A stretch of DNA of 64,000 bases from an uncultured Lachnospiraceae bacterium (GCA_902778165.1 CACYWQ010000001.1:62001-126000); one strand, 5' to 3'. Positions 24,157 through 33,932 are shown, numbered from the stretch's first letter. The notes: a model not told the origin generated them from the sequence alone. Numbers and translations are program-made.

Positions 24157-25773
24157 ATGACAGACAGAATCAGAAGTGTAATAACTTCATATGCAAGAAG
24201 AGGATTGATAGCGGTTATATGTTTATTAATGACCGCCTTGATTGCATGCGGCAGTAGCGCTTCCCCCGGAGCTTTTAATAAGTCAAATGACACCGGTTTT
24301 ATAGTAACCAAGGCCGGAATGTATGACAGTGCCGATATGAACGCTCTTATCGTGGATAAGAATACTGCGGGTAAGACCATTACTTTCTATAACAGGGAAG
24401 TAAATAAGAAATATACTCTTAATTACGACGGTACCAGTAAGGTCTATGACAAATACGGTACGGCAATGTCCATGGAACAGGTTGAAGTGGGCACAATAGT
24501 TGATATTACCTTCCTAAAGACCAAGAGATTACTTAATTCAATGCAGGGATCCAAGGACGCATGGGAGTTAAGCAAGATTAGGGATTTTGATATTGATGAG
24601 CTTAACAACAGCATGTATGCCGCAGGAAGCAATTACTGGTTTGACAGAAGCATCGAAGTATATGCGGACGGTCTGACGGCCGAACTTATGGATATTAATC
24701 CTGTAGATACCATTACAGTAAGAGGTGTGGACAGAATGGTATATTCCGTATCCATAGATGAAGGTCACGGTTATTTAAGGCTTAAGAATGAAGATTATTT
24801 CGTCGGCGGATGGATCGAGATCACGGGTTCGAAGATTATTAAGACAATCGGCGAAGATATGATCATAGCGGTCCCCGTTGGTACTTATGATGTTGCACTA
24901 TCCAACAAAGGAGTTGAAGGTCTTAAGACCATCAATATAGACAGAAATAGGGAAACAGAACTTGATATAGGTGATATACCGGTAGAAGAGCTTAAGACTT
25001 ACGGTAATATAATCTTTGTGGTTCAACCTTCGGATGCCGAAGTATTCATAGACGGAGAACAGGTCGACATATCGGGTCCGGTCTCTGTGGAATACGGAGT
25101 TCATCAGCTTATAGCAAGAGCACCAGGATATCAGACACTTACGCAGTATATCAAAGTTGGTGCAGAGAATGCCACCCTGGAAATAACACTTGAGAGTGCG
25201 AATAATACCGTATCGGATACAATGCCGCGAGTATCACCCTATGCATCACCTTTCGTATCGCCTTCACCGTCACCGCAGCCCACATCATCGGCATCTACAA
25301 ATATAGTAACTACCGGTACGGCAATAAGCGGACATAAGATCACGGTGGCGTCTCCTTCCGGAGTGGAGGTATACTTAGACGGTAATTATGTAGGAATAGC
25401 ACCCGTAAGCTTCACCAAAGTAAGCGGTAAGCATGAACTTATACTTCGCAAGGAAGGCTATGTCACAAGAAGTTATACCATAGCCGTAGATATGGAGACG
25501 AAAGATGAGACCTTCTCATTCTCGGATCTTACACCTAATGAAGGCACGGTGACAGAGGCTCCTACGCCAACGCCAACACCCATACCTACGCATGAACCTG
25601 TAAGTACTCCGGAACCTACTCCGACGCCTGTTCCGACACCGGAAGTGACTGCGACACCTACCCAGGCAGAGACCACCGCAGGTGTGACTAATTCGGCAAA
25701 TGACGGATCAGAGAGTGAAGAAAACTTGATAACAAGCGGTGTTACGTCAACCACACCCCCCGCGGAAGGCTAA
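24157..25773 (+). CDS. PEGA-domain lipoprotein
   Basis: A 538-aa exported protein. The signal segment ends in ALIAC (Cys31 likely lipidated). A unique domain (about 45-250) is followed by two PEGA domains: about 286-340 (FVVQPSDAEVFIDGEQVDI) and about 391-445 (VASPSGVEVYLDGNYVGIAP). Low-complexity Pro/Ser/Thr linkers lie between them (about 355-385) and after them (TPTPTPIPTHEP, about 470-515). PEGA domains are surface beta-sandwich modules often linked to cell-wall or S-layer proteins. No enzyme motif is visible. It is likely co-transcribed with cca; its ribosome-binding site is weak. Confidence 0.85.
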   Translation: MTDRIRSVITSYARRGLIAVICLLMTALIACGSSASPGAFNKSNDTGFIVTKAGMYDSADMNALIVDKNTAGKTITFYNREVNKKYTLNYDGTSKVYDKYGTAMSMEQVEVGTIVDITFLKTKRLLNSMQGSKDAWELSKIRDFDIDELNNSMYAAGSNYWFDRSIEVYADGLTAELMDINPVDTITVRGVDRMVYSVSIDEGHGYLRLKNEDYFVGGWIEITGSKIIKTIGEDMIIAVPVGTYDVALSNKGVEGLKTINIDRNRETELDIGDIPVEELKTYGNIIFVVQPSDAEVFIDGEQVDISGPVSVEYGVHQLIARAPGYQTLTQYIKVGAENATLEITLESANNTVSDTMPRVSPYASPFVSPSPSPQPTSSASTNIVTTGTAISGHKITVASPSGVEVYLDGNYVGIAPVSFTKVSGKHELILRKEGYVTRSYTIAVDMETKDETFSFSDLTPNEGTVTEAPTPTPTPIPTHEPVSTPEPTPTPVPTPEVTATPTQAETTAGVTNSANDGSESEENLITSGVTSTTPPAEG

Positions 25774-25842
25774 AAATAGGCACACATCTGGTATATAAAT
25801 TGCAAAAAACCCATTAAAATGGCAAAAAAACGCATATAATGG

Positions 25843-25871
25843 TTGACAAACATATTAAAAAGGTCTATATA
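25843..25871 (+). promoter_or_regulatory. Promoter of hup
   Basis: TTGACA (25843-25848), exactly 17 bases, TATATA (25866-25871), near consensus. Just upstream a roughly 21-base A-rich segment is repeated imperfectly (GCAAAAAAC...AATGG), resembling UP-element DNA. Confidence 0.8.
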
Positions 25872-25928
25872 TAGTATAGGCAGTGCGTAAACGCACAAGA
25901 TAAACCGATTTATAGGAGGAGAATTTCC

Positions 25929-26201
25929 ATGAACAAGACAGAATTAGTTGATGCAATTGCTAAGCAGTCTAAGCTTACAAAGAAGGATGCAGAGGCAGCT
26001 CTTAAGGCTTTCACAGACACAGTTACAAAGGCTCTTAAGAAGGGTGACAAGGTTCAGTTAGTTGGTTTCGGTACATTCGAAGTTACTAAGAGAGCAGCTA
26101 GAGAGGGTAGAAATCCTCAGACAGGCGCTGTTATGAAGATTAAGGCTTCTAAGGCTCCTAAGTTCAAGGCTGGTAAGGCTCTTAAGGACGCTGTTAACTA
26201 A
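25929..26201 (+). CDS. hup: HU family DNA-binding protein
   Basis: Nucleoid-associated histone-like protein of 90 aa that bends and compacts DNA. Full-length HU features: [20 protein letters not shown], the flexible-arm signature [20 protein letters not shown] and the C-terminal [21 protein letters not shown] precedes the ATG. The near-consensus promoter, strong terminator and highly biased codons all point to abundant expression. Its place just before rqcP and divIC is a common Clostridia arrangement. Confidence 0.97.
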   Translation: MNKTELVDAIAKQSKLTKKDAEAALKAFTDTVTKALKKGDKVQLVGFGTFEVTKRAAREGRNPQTGAVMKIKASKAPKFKAGKALKDAVN

Positions 26202-26233
26202 TCTGAATCTACAGTATTTAGACTAGACAGTCA

Positions 26234-26265
26234 GGGGTAAGTACCGAGGTACTTACCCCTTTTTT
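26234..26265 (+). terminator. Intrinsic terminator of hup
   Basis: GGGGTAAGTAC-CGAG-GTACTTACCCC, a perfect 11-base stem followed by TTTTTT. Confidence 0.95.
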
Positions 26266-26287
26266 GTATCGGTATCCTCCGCAAATA

Positions 26288-26296
26288 TGGTATACT
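26288..26296 (+). promoter_or_regulatory. Extended -10 promoter element ahead of rqcP
   Basis: TGGTATACT is an extended -10 box 35 bases before the rqcP start; no good -35 box is visible. It would drive the rqcP-divIC-tilS-hpt-ftsH run. Confidence 0.4.
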
Positions 26297-26330
26297 GTCA
26301 TGGAAGAATCAATAAATAAGGAAAATAGTT

Positions 26331-26570
26331 ATGAGATTGGATAAATATCTTAAAGTATCAAGATTAATCAAGAGACGAACCGTAGCCAACGAAGCCTGTG
26401 ATGCTGGCAGAGTGCTTATTAACGGTAATGTTGCCAAGGCCGGAACCAATGTTAAGGTCGGTGATAAGATTACGATTCAGTTCGGTAATAAGGACGTCAA
26501 TGTAGAAGTTACAGCCGTAGAAGAGACGGTTCGTAAGGAAGAAGCCGGAGAACTCTACAGATATATATGA
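26331..26570 (+). CDS. rqcP: S4-domain RNA-binding protein RqcP (YabO)
   Basis: A 79-aa protein made of one S4 domain (MRLDKYLKVSRLIKRRTVAN, then ACDAGRVLINGNVAKAG). In Firmicutes, RqcP/YabO binds stalled 50S subunits and assists RqcH in C-terminal alanine tailing of nascent chains during ribosome quality control. Its stop overlaps the start of divIC by four bases. In Bacillus the sporulation genes yabP and yabQ lie between these two; they are absent here. Confidence 0.88.
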   Translation: MRLDKYLKVSRLIKRRTVANEACDAGRVLINGNVAKAGTNVKVGDKITIQFGNKDVNVEVTAVEETVRKEEAGELYRYI

Positions 26571-26875
26571 AGAACAAATATCTCTTAAGGAGTACGCGAA
26601 AGAAACAGAATAAGGTATCCGTCGTTCTCATCACAATAGTTCTTGTGATGCTTATTGTCGTTGTGTCCGTCGGTAAGAGAGATATAAGCAGAAGACAGGC
26701 TGAATATGACAAGAAAGAGGAAAGACTCTTAGAACAGATAGAGGCAGAGAATAAGAGAGCCGAAGAGATAGCAGAATACGAGAAATATACCAAGACCAAG
26801 AAATACGCTGAAGAAGTGGCCAAGGAGAAATTAGGTTTGGTTAAGGAAGATGAGATCATCTTCAAGGAGGAGTAG
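26567..26875 (+). CDS. divIC: Septum formation initiator DivIC/FtsB-like
   Basis: A 102-aa bitopic membrane protein of the divisome. It has a basic N-terminus, one transmembrane helix (about 18-37, VSVVLITIVLVMLIVVVSVG), a Glu/Lys-rich coiled coil (about 45-80), and the conserved end YAEEVAKEKLGLVKEDEIIF typical of the DivIC/FtsB family. It overlaps rqcP by four bases and is followed by tilS after three bases. Confidence 0.9.
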   Translation: MKNKYLLRSTRKKQNKVSVVLITIVLVMLIVVVSVGKRDISRRQAEYDKKEERLLEQIEAENKRAEEIAEYEKYTKTKKYAEEVAKEKLGLVKEDEIIFKEE

Positions 26876-26878
26876 CTG

Positions 26879-28288
26879 TTGCTTAAGGGAGTTCTTAAGG
26901 CCATCAAAGATAACAATATGATCAAAAGAGGCGATAAGATCGTTGCCGGAATTTCCGGTGGCGCTGATTCTGTTGCCATGTTATTACAGCTTGCAGAGTA
27001 TAGGGAACAGACAGACTATACGCTGCAGGTTTTTCATTTAAACCATATGATCAGAGAGGATGCTTCGCACGATGAGGAATTCGTAAGAGAACTCTGCAGC
27101 AGGTTAAATATCCCTTTTTACAGCGAGCAAATAGATGTGACTGCACTGTCGGCACGATTGCATTTATCACTTGAAGAAGCGGGACGCAAGGCAAGATACG
27201 AGGCGATGAGGGATTTGGGCCCTGATAAGATTGCCGTTGGTCATCATAAGGACGATCTGGCGGAAACAGTGATTCTTAATATGTGCAGGGGTACCGGCCT
27301 TCACGGAATGGTGGGAATAGCGCCAGTACAGGATGATATTATTCGTCCGCTTATCTATACCTCAAGATCTGAAATAGAAGAGTATTTGGCAGATATCGGT
27401 CAGGACTATTGCACCGACAGCACCAATGCCCAGACTGACTATACCAGGAATAAGATAAGACATGATATATTGCCGTTACTGACTAAATCCGTTAATGATA
27501 AGGCAACTGAACACATTACACATATGGCTGAGGATATGCTTAAGCTTGAGCAATATATTATGGCCCGTGTTGATGAAGCATATGTTAAATATGTGCAGCT
27601 TAACGCATCGGACGGCACTATACACCTTAAGCTTAGGGCGATGAATGAACTTGATAAATACATTGCAAACGAGCTTATACTCAGAGTCTTGGAGAAATTG
27701 ACTCCAAGACGCAAGGACATAACCCGCAGTCATGTTGAGGGAATCATAGGATTGCATTCTCTTCCCGGCGAGAAGACCATGGACATTCCCTACGGAATCA
27801 AAGTAATCAAGACATATGATGAATTAATACTTATCAAGAATCCGGAGGATTCGGAGATTAAACCGCTTAATATCAAGATTCCGGCTCTTACGGAAGGGGA
27901 AGGCTGGTCGACCGTTTTAGATGACGGAACAGATGTAACAATTAGAGTTAAATCCTACAGGAATAAGCCGGAGATACCCAACAAAGCATATACTAAGTGG
28001 TTTGATTATGATAAAATAGATTGTTCTGAGTTGTATTTAAGATACAGGGCAAGCGGTGACTATCTTACGATCAACAGTAGGGGTGATAAGAAATCTATCC
28101 AGGACTATATGGTTGATGAGAAGATAGAAAGATACAGAAGAGATACAATCCCGCTTTTAGCACAAGGTGATCACGTCCTGTGGGTAATAGGACACAGAAT
28201 AAGCGAGCATTATAAGTTAAACGAAGAGAGCAAAAAGATACTAGAGGTTGACATAACACAAGGAGAAAAGAAATGGCAGAACATGTAG
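26879..28288 (+). CDS. tilS: tRNA(Ile)-lysidine synthetase
   Basis: Converts the wobble cytidine of tRNA-Ile(CAU) to lysidine so it reads AUA; cytoplasmic, 469 aa. The PP-loop ATPase motif SGGADS is at residues 26-31. The N-terminal catalytic domain also shows VFHLNHMIREDAS and VGHHKDDLAETVILNM. The C-terminal TilS domain ends with LWVIGHRISEHYK. The start is TTG at 26879, supported by AAGGAGGAG just upstream; the first in-frame ATG is 13 codons later. It overlaps hpt by 16 bases. Confidence 0.95.
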   Translation: MLKGVLKAIKDNNMIKRGDKIVAGISGGADSVAMLLQLAEYREQTDYTLQVFHLNHMIREDASHDEEFVRELCSRLNIPFYSEQIDVTALSARLHLSLEEAGRKARYEAMRDLGPDKIAVGHHKDDLAETVILNMCRGTGLHGMVGIAPVQDDIIRPLIYTSRSEIEEYLADIGQDYCTDSTNAQTDYTRNKIRHDILPLLTKSVNDKATEHITHMAEDMLKLEQYIMARVDEAYVKYVQLNASDGTIHLKLRAMNELDKYIANELILRVLEKLTPRRKDITRSHVEGIIGLHSLPGEKTMDIPYGIKVIKTYDELILIKNPEDSEIKPLNIKIPALTEGEGWSTVLDDGTDVTIRVKSYRNKPEIPNKAYTKWFDYDKIDCSELYLRYRASGDYLTINSRGDKKSIQDYMVDEKIERYRRDTIPLLAQGDHVLWVIGHRISEHYKLNEESKKILEVDITQGEKKWQNM

Positions 28289-28797
28289 AAATGATGCTTA
28301 GTGAAGAAGAAGTAGATAAGAAGATTCAGGAACTCGGTGATCAGATAAGTAAGGATTATGCCGGTAAGAGCGTACATCTTGTATGTGTGCTTAAGGGAGG
28401 CAGCTTCTTTATGTGTGAGCTTGCCAAGCGTATTACGGTTCCGGTTTCTTTGGATTTCATGAGTGTATCAAGCTACGGAGGAGATACCAAGTCAAGCGGT
28501 GTCGTTAAGATCGTCAAGGATCTTGATGAGCCCTTAAACGGTAAGGACGTCATAGTAATAGAGGATATCGTGGATTCGGGAAGAACATTAAGCTATCTGC
28601 TTGAGATGTTAAATGACAGGAAGCCTGCAAGTCTTAGGCTCTGTACACTTCTTGATAAGCCCGAAAGAAGAGTTGTGGATGTTAAGGTAGACTACACGGG
28701 ATTTGAGATACCTGATGAATTTGTAGTCGGATACGGTCTTGATTATGATCAAAAGTATCGTAATCTTCCTTATATCGGAGTTGTTAAATTCGACTAA
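28273..28797 (+). CDS. hpt: Hypoxanthine phosphoribosyltransferase
   Basis: Purine salvage enzyme converting hypoxanthine or guanine with PRPP to IMP or GMP; 174 aa. The PRPP-binding motif is VIVIEDIVDSGRTLSYL (about residues 95-111). The flexible-loop segment MSVSSYGGDTKSSG and the C-terminal FVVGYGLDYDQKYRNLPYIG are standard for the family. Order tilS-hpt-ftsH is conserved across Firmicutes. Confidence 0.97.
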   Translation: MAEHVEMMLSEEEVDKKIQELGDQISKDYAGKSVHLVCVLKGGSFFMCELAKRITVPVSLDFMSVSSYGGDTKSSGVVKIVKDLDEPLNGKDVIVIEDIVDSGRTLSYLLEMLNDRKPASLRLCTLLDKPERRVVDVKVDYTGFEIPDEFVVGYGLDYDQKYRNLPYIGVVKFD

Positions 28798-28835
28798 GAT
28801 AGGGATATACAAGTATAAGAGGAATTTGATTAAGA

Positions 28836-30635
28836 ATGAGTAAGAATAACAGAGTATTCAATTTCTATTTTGTCTTAATATTGGTGGCTGCACTTATGAT
28901 GGTGTGGTATACCTCCAATAAGGCAGCAGGCAATATTTATACGATGGGAGTATTTAAGCTTGATCTTGAAGCGGGTAATGTTACTTCAGTAGAGATCAAT
29001 CCCAATACCGAAGTGCCCACGGGTGTGCTTGATATCGAACTTAAGGACGGAGAGCACAGGGAACTTAATGTAACGGACGTTAATGAGATTCAGGAATTGC
29101 TTGAATCATATGATATTGATCCCATAGTACAGAACGTACCAAGAGAGAGCGTCATTATCTCTTACGGTATTCCGATTCTGTCCATAATAGCAATTGTTGT
29201 TTTGTTATTCTTTATGATGAGCGGCGGTCCGGCAGCAGGCGGAAGCAAGATGATGAACTTCGGAAGAAGCCGTGCCAAGCTCGATGCAGATACCAAGACC
29301 AAGCTTGAAGATGTTGCCGGTCTTAGGGAAGAGAAAGAAGACTTGGAGGAGATTATCGATTTCCTCAAAGCACCCGAGAAATACACTAAGGTAGGAGCCA
29401 GAATTCCCAAGGGAATATTGCTTGAGGGAGCTCCCGGTACAGGTAAGACCCTTCTTGCCAAGGCAGTTGCCGGAGAGGCCGGTGTACCTTTCTTCTCTAT
29501 CTCAGGCTCTGATTTTGTGGAGATGTTTGTAGGTGTGGGTGCATCCAGAGTAAGAGATCTGTTTGCCGAAGCCAAGAAGAATTCACCATGTATTATATTT
29601 ATAGATGAGATAGATGCCGTTGCAAGACGTCGTGGTACAGGTATGGGCGGTGGCCACGATGAGCGTGAGCAGACACTTAACCAGATGCTTGTTGAGATGG
29701 ACGGATTCGGTGTCAATGAAGGCATTATTGTAATGGCTGCAACCAACAGAGTGGATATCTTAGATCCCGCAATACTAAGACCCGGAAGATTTGACCGTAA
29801 GATATCTGTAGGAACGCCTGATGTTAAGGGCAGAGAAGATATTCTTAAGGTACACGCCAGGAATAAGCCCCTTGCAGAAGATGTGGATCTTAAGCAGGTT
29901 GCCCAGACAACGGCAGGATTTACCGGAGCCGATCTTGAGAATCTTCTCAATGAATCAGCCATAGTAGCAGCAAGAAATAACAGACAATATATCACGATGG
30001 AGGATATACGTAAGTCTTTCATTAAGGTCGGAATCGGCTCTGAGAAGAAGAGCAGGATCATATCCGATAAGGAGAAGAAGATAACGGCATATCATGAGTC
30101 GGGACATGCGATTTTATTCCATGTTCTTCCCGATATGGATCCCGTATATACTATTTCAATAATACCCACAGGTCCCGGAGCTGCAGGTTATACAATGCCT
30201 CTTCCTGAGAAGGATGAGATGTTTATGACCAAGGGCAAGATGCTCCAGGATATTATGGTATTGCTTGGCGGTCGTATTGCCGAGGAGATTACATTCGGAG
30301 ATATTACCACGGGTGCGTCCAATGATATTAAGCGTGCCACAAGAGCAGCTCGTAAGATGGTTACCAAATACGGTATGTCCGATAATATCGGTGTTATCAA
30401 CTATGATGACGAAGATGAAGAGGTGTTCATAGGAAGAGACTTGGCGCATCCCAGATCTCACAGCGAATATATTACGGGTGAGATTGATAAAGAAGTCAAG
30501 TTGATCATAGATGATTGTTATAAGAAGGCCAAAGACATAATATTGGAGAACAGAGAGATACTTGAGAAGAGTGCGGCCCTGCTTATTGAGAAAGAGCGTA
30601 TCGGCCGTGATGAATTTGAGGCACTGTTCGCATAA
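28836..30635 (+). CDS. ftsH: ATP-dependent zinc metalloprotease FtsH
   Basis: Membrane-bound AAA+ protease for quality control and regulated proteolysis, 599 aa. Two transmembrane helices (about 10-26 and 108-128) flank a short extracellular domain. The AAA domain has Walker A GAPGTGKT (about 198-205), Walker [16 protein letters not shown] and the second region of homology [20 protein letters not shown]. The zinc site HESGH is at 420-424. The end (after about 590) is short, lacking a long C-terminal tail. It is followed by the GH13 gene after nine bases. Confidence 0.98.
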   Translation: MSKNNRVFNFYFVLILVAALMMVWYTSNKAAGNIYTMGVFKLDLEAGNVTSVEINPNTEVPTGVLDIELKDGEHRELNVTDVNEIQELLESYDIDPIVQNVPRESVIISYGIPILSIIAIVVLLFFMMSGGPAAGGSKMMNFGRSRAKLDADTKTKLEDVAGLREEKEDLEEIIDFLKAPEKYTKVGARIPKGILLEGAPGTGKTLLAKAVAGEAGVPFFSISGSDFVEMFVGVGASRVRDLFAEAKKNSPCIIFIDEIDAVARRRGTGMGGGHDEREQTLNQMLVEMDGFGVNEGIIVMAATNRVDILDPAILRPGRFDRKISVGTPDVKGREDILKVHARNKPLAEDVDLKQVAQTTAGFTGADLENLLNESAIVAARNNRQYITMEDIRKSFIKVGIGSEKKSRIISDKEKKITAYHESGHAILFHVLPDMDPVYTISIIPTGPGAAGYTMPLPEKDEMFMTKGKMLQDIMVLLGGRIAEEITFGDITTGASNDIKRATRAARKMVTKYGMSDNIGVINYDDEDEEVFIGRDLAHPRSHSEYITGEIDKEVKLIIDDCYKKAKDIILENREILEKSAALLIEKERIGRDEFEALFA

Positions 30636-30644
30636 TCGGAGACT

Positions 30645-32777
30645 ATGGATAATTACAGACTGATTCATTCAGATACAACAGCGGAATATATATCTAATAC
30701 CGAACCTGATGTTGGCGAGATCATTAAGATTAAGATTCGTACCCCTAAGGGAGTGACGAATAAGGTTCAGATCATTGTCGATGACGGAATTATGCCCATG
30801 AAACGCGTTAAGAGAAAGTACGGTTTCGAGTATTATCAGGCTAAGGTTACCCTCTATGACAAAATGATTCGTTACTATTTCAGAGTAACTATAGAGGATG
30901 AAGACTATATATACGATTATCGTGGGGCTCATCCGGAAGCGGGGGATCCCGGCGCGGTAGATGAGAAGTATTTCTTTCGTGTAATTCCCGGATATAAGAC
31001 GCCCGACTGGGCTAAGGGAGCCGTATTCTACCAGATATTTGTAGACAGATTCTGTAACGGCGATAAGACCAATGATGTTGTTACGGGCGAGTATAAATAT
31101 ATCGATAAGCTCGTAGAATCGAGAGATTGGAACGGTAAGATAGATACCGGAATACATGAGCATTTCGGCGGAGACCTTCAAGGTGTTATAGATAAGCTTG
31201 ATTATCTTAAAGGCCTTGGAGTGGATGTACTTTATCTTAATCCCATATTTGTATCCCCCTCTAATCATAAGTATGACACTGCCGATTATGATTACGTTGA
31301 TCCGCATTTCGGTGTTATTGTCAAAGATGAGGGCAACTTACTTGACTCTCCTCTTAAGGATAATTCAGAGGCCAAGCGATTCATAAGCAGAGTGACGGAT
31401 AAGGAGAACCTGGATAAGTCCAATGAACTCTTTGCCAAGCTCGTATCCGAGGCTCACAACAGGGGAATGAGAGTCATTCTTGACGGTGTGTTTAATCACT
31501 GCGGATCCTTCAATAAATGGATGGATGCGGAGCGAATATATGAGAACGCCCCGGATTATCCCAAGGGAGCGTATATAGCCAAGGACAGTCCGTATCATGA
31601 TTTCTTTACTTTTAAGGAAGACGGAACCTGGCCGTATAATGACAATTTCGAAGCTTGGTGGGATTATAAGACCCTTCCTAAGCTTAACTATAAGTGTAAG
31701 GAATTATATGATTACATACTTAAGATAGGTGCCAAGTGGGTATCGAAGCCTTATAATGCAGACGGTTGGCGTCTTGATGTGGCAGCTGACTTAGGTCCGG
31801 ATGCAGAGACCAATCATAAGTTCTGGGAGGACTTCCGTAAGACTGTTAAGGAAGCCAATCCCGAAGCCATCATACTGGCAGAGCATTATGGAGATGCATC
31901 TGAATGGCTTCAGGGCGATCAGTGGGATACAGTCATGAACTACGATGCCTTTATGGAGCCTGTTACCTGGTTCCTTACCGGTATGGATAAGCACAGTGAC
32001 GAATACAGGAAGGAGCTTATCGGAGATACTGATGCATTTTGGAACAGCATGGCTTTATGCAGTGCAAGATTCTCAATGCCCTCATATCAGACGGCCATGA
32101 ATGAGTTGTCCAATCACGATCATTCAAGGTTCTTAACCCGCACCACACATATGGCGGGCCGTGTAGATAAGCTTGGCGCAGAAGCAGCCGTAAGAGGAGT
32201 AGATAAGTCTGTTCTTCGTCAGGCTGTTGTTATGCAGATGACATGGATAGGCGCTCCGACAATCTATTACGGAGATGAAGCAGGAGTTGCAGGATTTACG
32301 GATCCCGACAACAGGCGCGTATATCCTTGGGGTGAGGAAGACACAAAACTCATTGATTTTCATAAGAAAGCAATCAAGCTTCATAAGAAAAGCCCGGAAC
32401 TGTATTACGGTTCACTTATTAAGATCCCCGTTCATTCAGGTTCATTGGCTTATGCCCGAGTATATAAGAAGGAAGCCAGCATAGTGATCGTCAATACGAT
32501 GAATGTGGATATGGAATATAAGCTTCCGGTGTCAATGCTTGGTATAGGCACCGGCAAAAAATACCGCACTAAGCTTATGACCGATCGTGACGGATATAAG
32601 ATGCGCGGGCGAACTGTTAAGGATGAGGATGGTATACTTACAGTTATAGTTAAGGCGGGGGGAGCCGTTGTACTCAGGCATAAGAAATTCGGAAGACATA
32701 AGAAGATGCCTGCTGTAATTACGGTTAAGAAGTCTAAGGACGATAAGAAGAATAAGGAAGAACAGGTGGAAGTATAA
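30645..32777 (+). CDS. Intracellular GH13 alpha-glucosidase/neopullulanase-type enzyme
   Basis: Hydrolyses alpha-linked maltodextrin-type glucans; 710 aa with no signal peptide, hence cytoplasmic. An N-terminal beta-sandwich resembling CBM34 (about 1-120) precedes the GH13 barrel. Conserved regions are DGVFNHCG, GWRLDVAADL (nucleophile about D378), ILAEHYGDA (acid about E413) and NELSNHDHSR (about D492). A C-terminal beta domain ends in a lysine-rich tail. The set resembles the GH13_20 neopullulanase/cyclomaltodextrinase group. It lies between ftsH and dac with tiny gaps, so it may be co-transcribed with them. Preference for cyclodextrins or pullulan is not decidable here. Confidence 0.9.
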   Translation: MDNYRLIHSDTTAEYISNTEPDVGEIIKIKIRTPKGVTNKVQIIVDDGIMPMKRVKRKYGFEYYQAKVTLYDKMIRYYFRVTIEDEDYIYDYRGAHPEAGDPGAVDEKYFFRVIPGYKTPDWAKGAVFYQIFVDRFCNGDKTNDVVTGEYKYIDKLVESRDWNGKIDTGIHEHFGGDLQGVIDKLDYLKGLGVDVLYLNPIFVSPSNHKYDTADYDYVDPHFGVIVKDEGNLLDSPLKDNSEAKRFISRVTDKENLDKSNELFAKLVSEAHNRGMRVILDGVFNHCGSFNKWMDAERIYENAPDYPKGAYIAKDSPYHDFFTFKEDGTWPYNDNFEAWWDYKTLPKLNYKCKELYDYILKIGAKWVSKPYNADGWRLDVAADLGPDAETNHKFWEDFRKTVKEANPEAIILAEHYGDASEWLQGDQWDTVMNYDAFMEPVTWFLTGMDKHSDEYRKELIGDTDAFWNSMALCSARFSMPSYQTAMNELSNHDHSRFLTRTTHMAGRVDKLGAEAAVRGVDKSVLRQAVVMQMTWIGAPTIYYGDEAGVAGFTDPDNRRVYPWGEEDTKLIDFHKKAIKLHKKSPELYYGSLIKIPVHSGSLAYARVYKKEASIVIVNTMNVDMEYKLPVSMLGIGTGKKYRTKLMTDRDGYKMRGRTVKDEDGILTVIVKAGGAVVLRHKKFGRHKKMPAVITVKKSKDDKKNKEEQVEV

Positions 32778-32778
32778 G

Positions 32779-33894
32779 ATGGCAGACATCTCGAGCACAA
32801 GAGACAGAGCCGAATGGAACAGAAGAATAGCGGCAATGAAGCGCAGACAGAGAATAGCCCGTATCAGGCAATGGACATTGCTTGGAGCGGGCATTGCCAT
32901 ATTGGTTATAGCGGCTGTTCTTATAATACAGTTTAAGGGAAGCAAAGGCGCCGATGCAACACAGGAGAGGGTAGAGAATACGATCGAACGTGTCGGGATA
33001 GTGATTACACCTTCAGTAACGGAAGATGAAGTAATTAAAGAAGAGCCTAAGTCTGAATATGATAACAGGTCATCTGTCGGCAAAATGTATTCATACTCCG
33101 AAGCGGATAATATTGCATATCTGTCCAATGAGAATATGACCAGCAAGAATGCAATATTAGTAGACGTGGATAATTCACTTGTTACGGGATCCGTTGATTA
33201 TAAGGCAAGAATATATCCTGCATCTATGACCAAAGTCATGACCCTTCTTGTAGCTGTAGAGAATATCGATGATTTTAGCAAGAAAGTGCCTGTCTCAAGA
33301 GAGGCGGCGGATTACGCCTACAGCAAGAAGTTAAGTGCTGTAGATTTTGCTCTTGATGAAGAAGTGACGCTTGAAGATCTCTGTTACGGAACGATTCTTC
33401 CCTCAGGTGCAGATGCGGCTGCAGAACTGGCTATCCAGGTAGCGGGAAGTATGGATGCCTTCGTGGATATGATGAATGAAAGAGTTGAATCTCTGGGTCT
33501 GTCAGGGACAACGCATTTTACCAATGTATCTGGCTCATATGATGATGATCATTATTCCACATGTTATGATATAGCGGTTATTATGAATGCCGCCATGGAT
33601 AATGAATATTGCAGACAGGTTCTGTCGGGTCATACTTACACAACCAGCCAAACCACGGAACATCCTGAAGGAATAACGATATCCAATTGGTTTCTTAGAC
33701 GTATAGAGGATAAGGATATCGGTGGAGAGGTAATAGGTGCCAAGACCGGATTCGTGGTACAGTCCGGTAATTGTGCGGTAAGTTACTTTACATCGAACTC
33801 GGGACGTAACTATATTGCGGTTACGGCTGATGCCCATAGTGCGTGGAGATGTATATATGATCACGTGGACATCTATTTAAACAACACGCAGTGA
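32779..33894 (+). CDS. Serine-type D-Ala-D-Ala carboxypeptidase (PBP5/DacF-like)
   Basis: Trims the terminal D-alanine of peptidoglycan peptides outside the membrane; 371 aa. A cytoplasmic basic N-terminus is followed by one transmembrane helix (about 34-54) and a linker. The peptidase S11 domain has SMTK (Ser149, Lys152) and KTG in GAKTGFVVQSGNC. The second active-site motif reads PSGADAA where many relatives have SGN, a variant worth noting. No C-terminal amphipathic anchor is seen; the N-terminal helix anchors instead. It starts one base after the GH13 stop. Confidence 0.92.
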   Translation: MADISSTRDRAEWNRRIAAMKRRQRIARIRQWTLLGAGIAILVIAAVLIIQFKGSKGADATQERVENTIERVGIVITPSVTEDEVIKEEPKSEYDNRSSVGKMYSYSEADNIAYLSNENMTSKNAILVDVDNSLVTGSVDYKARIYPASMTKVMTLLVAVENIDDFSKKVPVSREAADYAYSKKLSAVDFALDEEVTLEDLCYGTILPSGADAAAELAIQVAGSMDAFVDMMNERVESLGLSGTTHFTNVSGSYDDDHYSTCYDIAVIMNAAMDNEYCRQVLSGHTYTTSQTTEHPEGITISNWFLRRIEDKDIGGEVIGAKTGFVVQSGNCAVSYFTSNSGRNYIAVTADAHSAWRCIYDHVDIYLNNTQ

Positions 33895-33913
33895 GTCTTC
33901 TTAATCGTTTTCG

Positions 33914-33932
33914 TTTGTGCATATTGCACAAA
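33914..33932. repeat. Inverted repeat after the carboxypeptidase gene
   Basis: TTTGTGCA-TAT-TGCACAAA, perfect 8-base arms, 19 bases after the dac stop. No T-run follows, so a terminator role is weak; a protein-binding site is possible. Confidence 0.45.

Noticed and set aside
25560..25660. Proline/threonine repeat DNA as a CRISPR-like array
   Set aside because: The repetition is short, irregular and in frame with a Pro/Thr stalk of the PEGA lipoprotein; there are no spacers.
29162..30061. A 299-codon open frame on the minus strand
   Set aside because: It lies entirely inside ftsH, which has full family motifs; this frame is the antisense shadow of biased codons.
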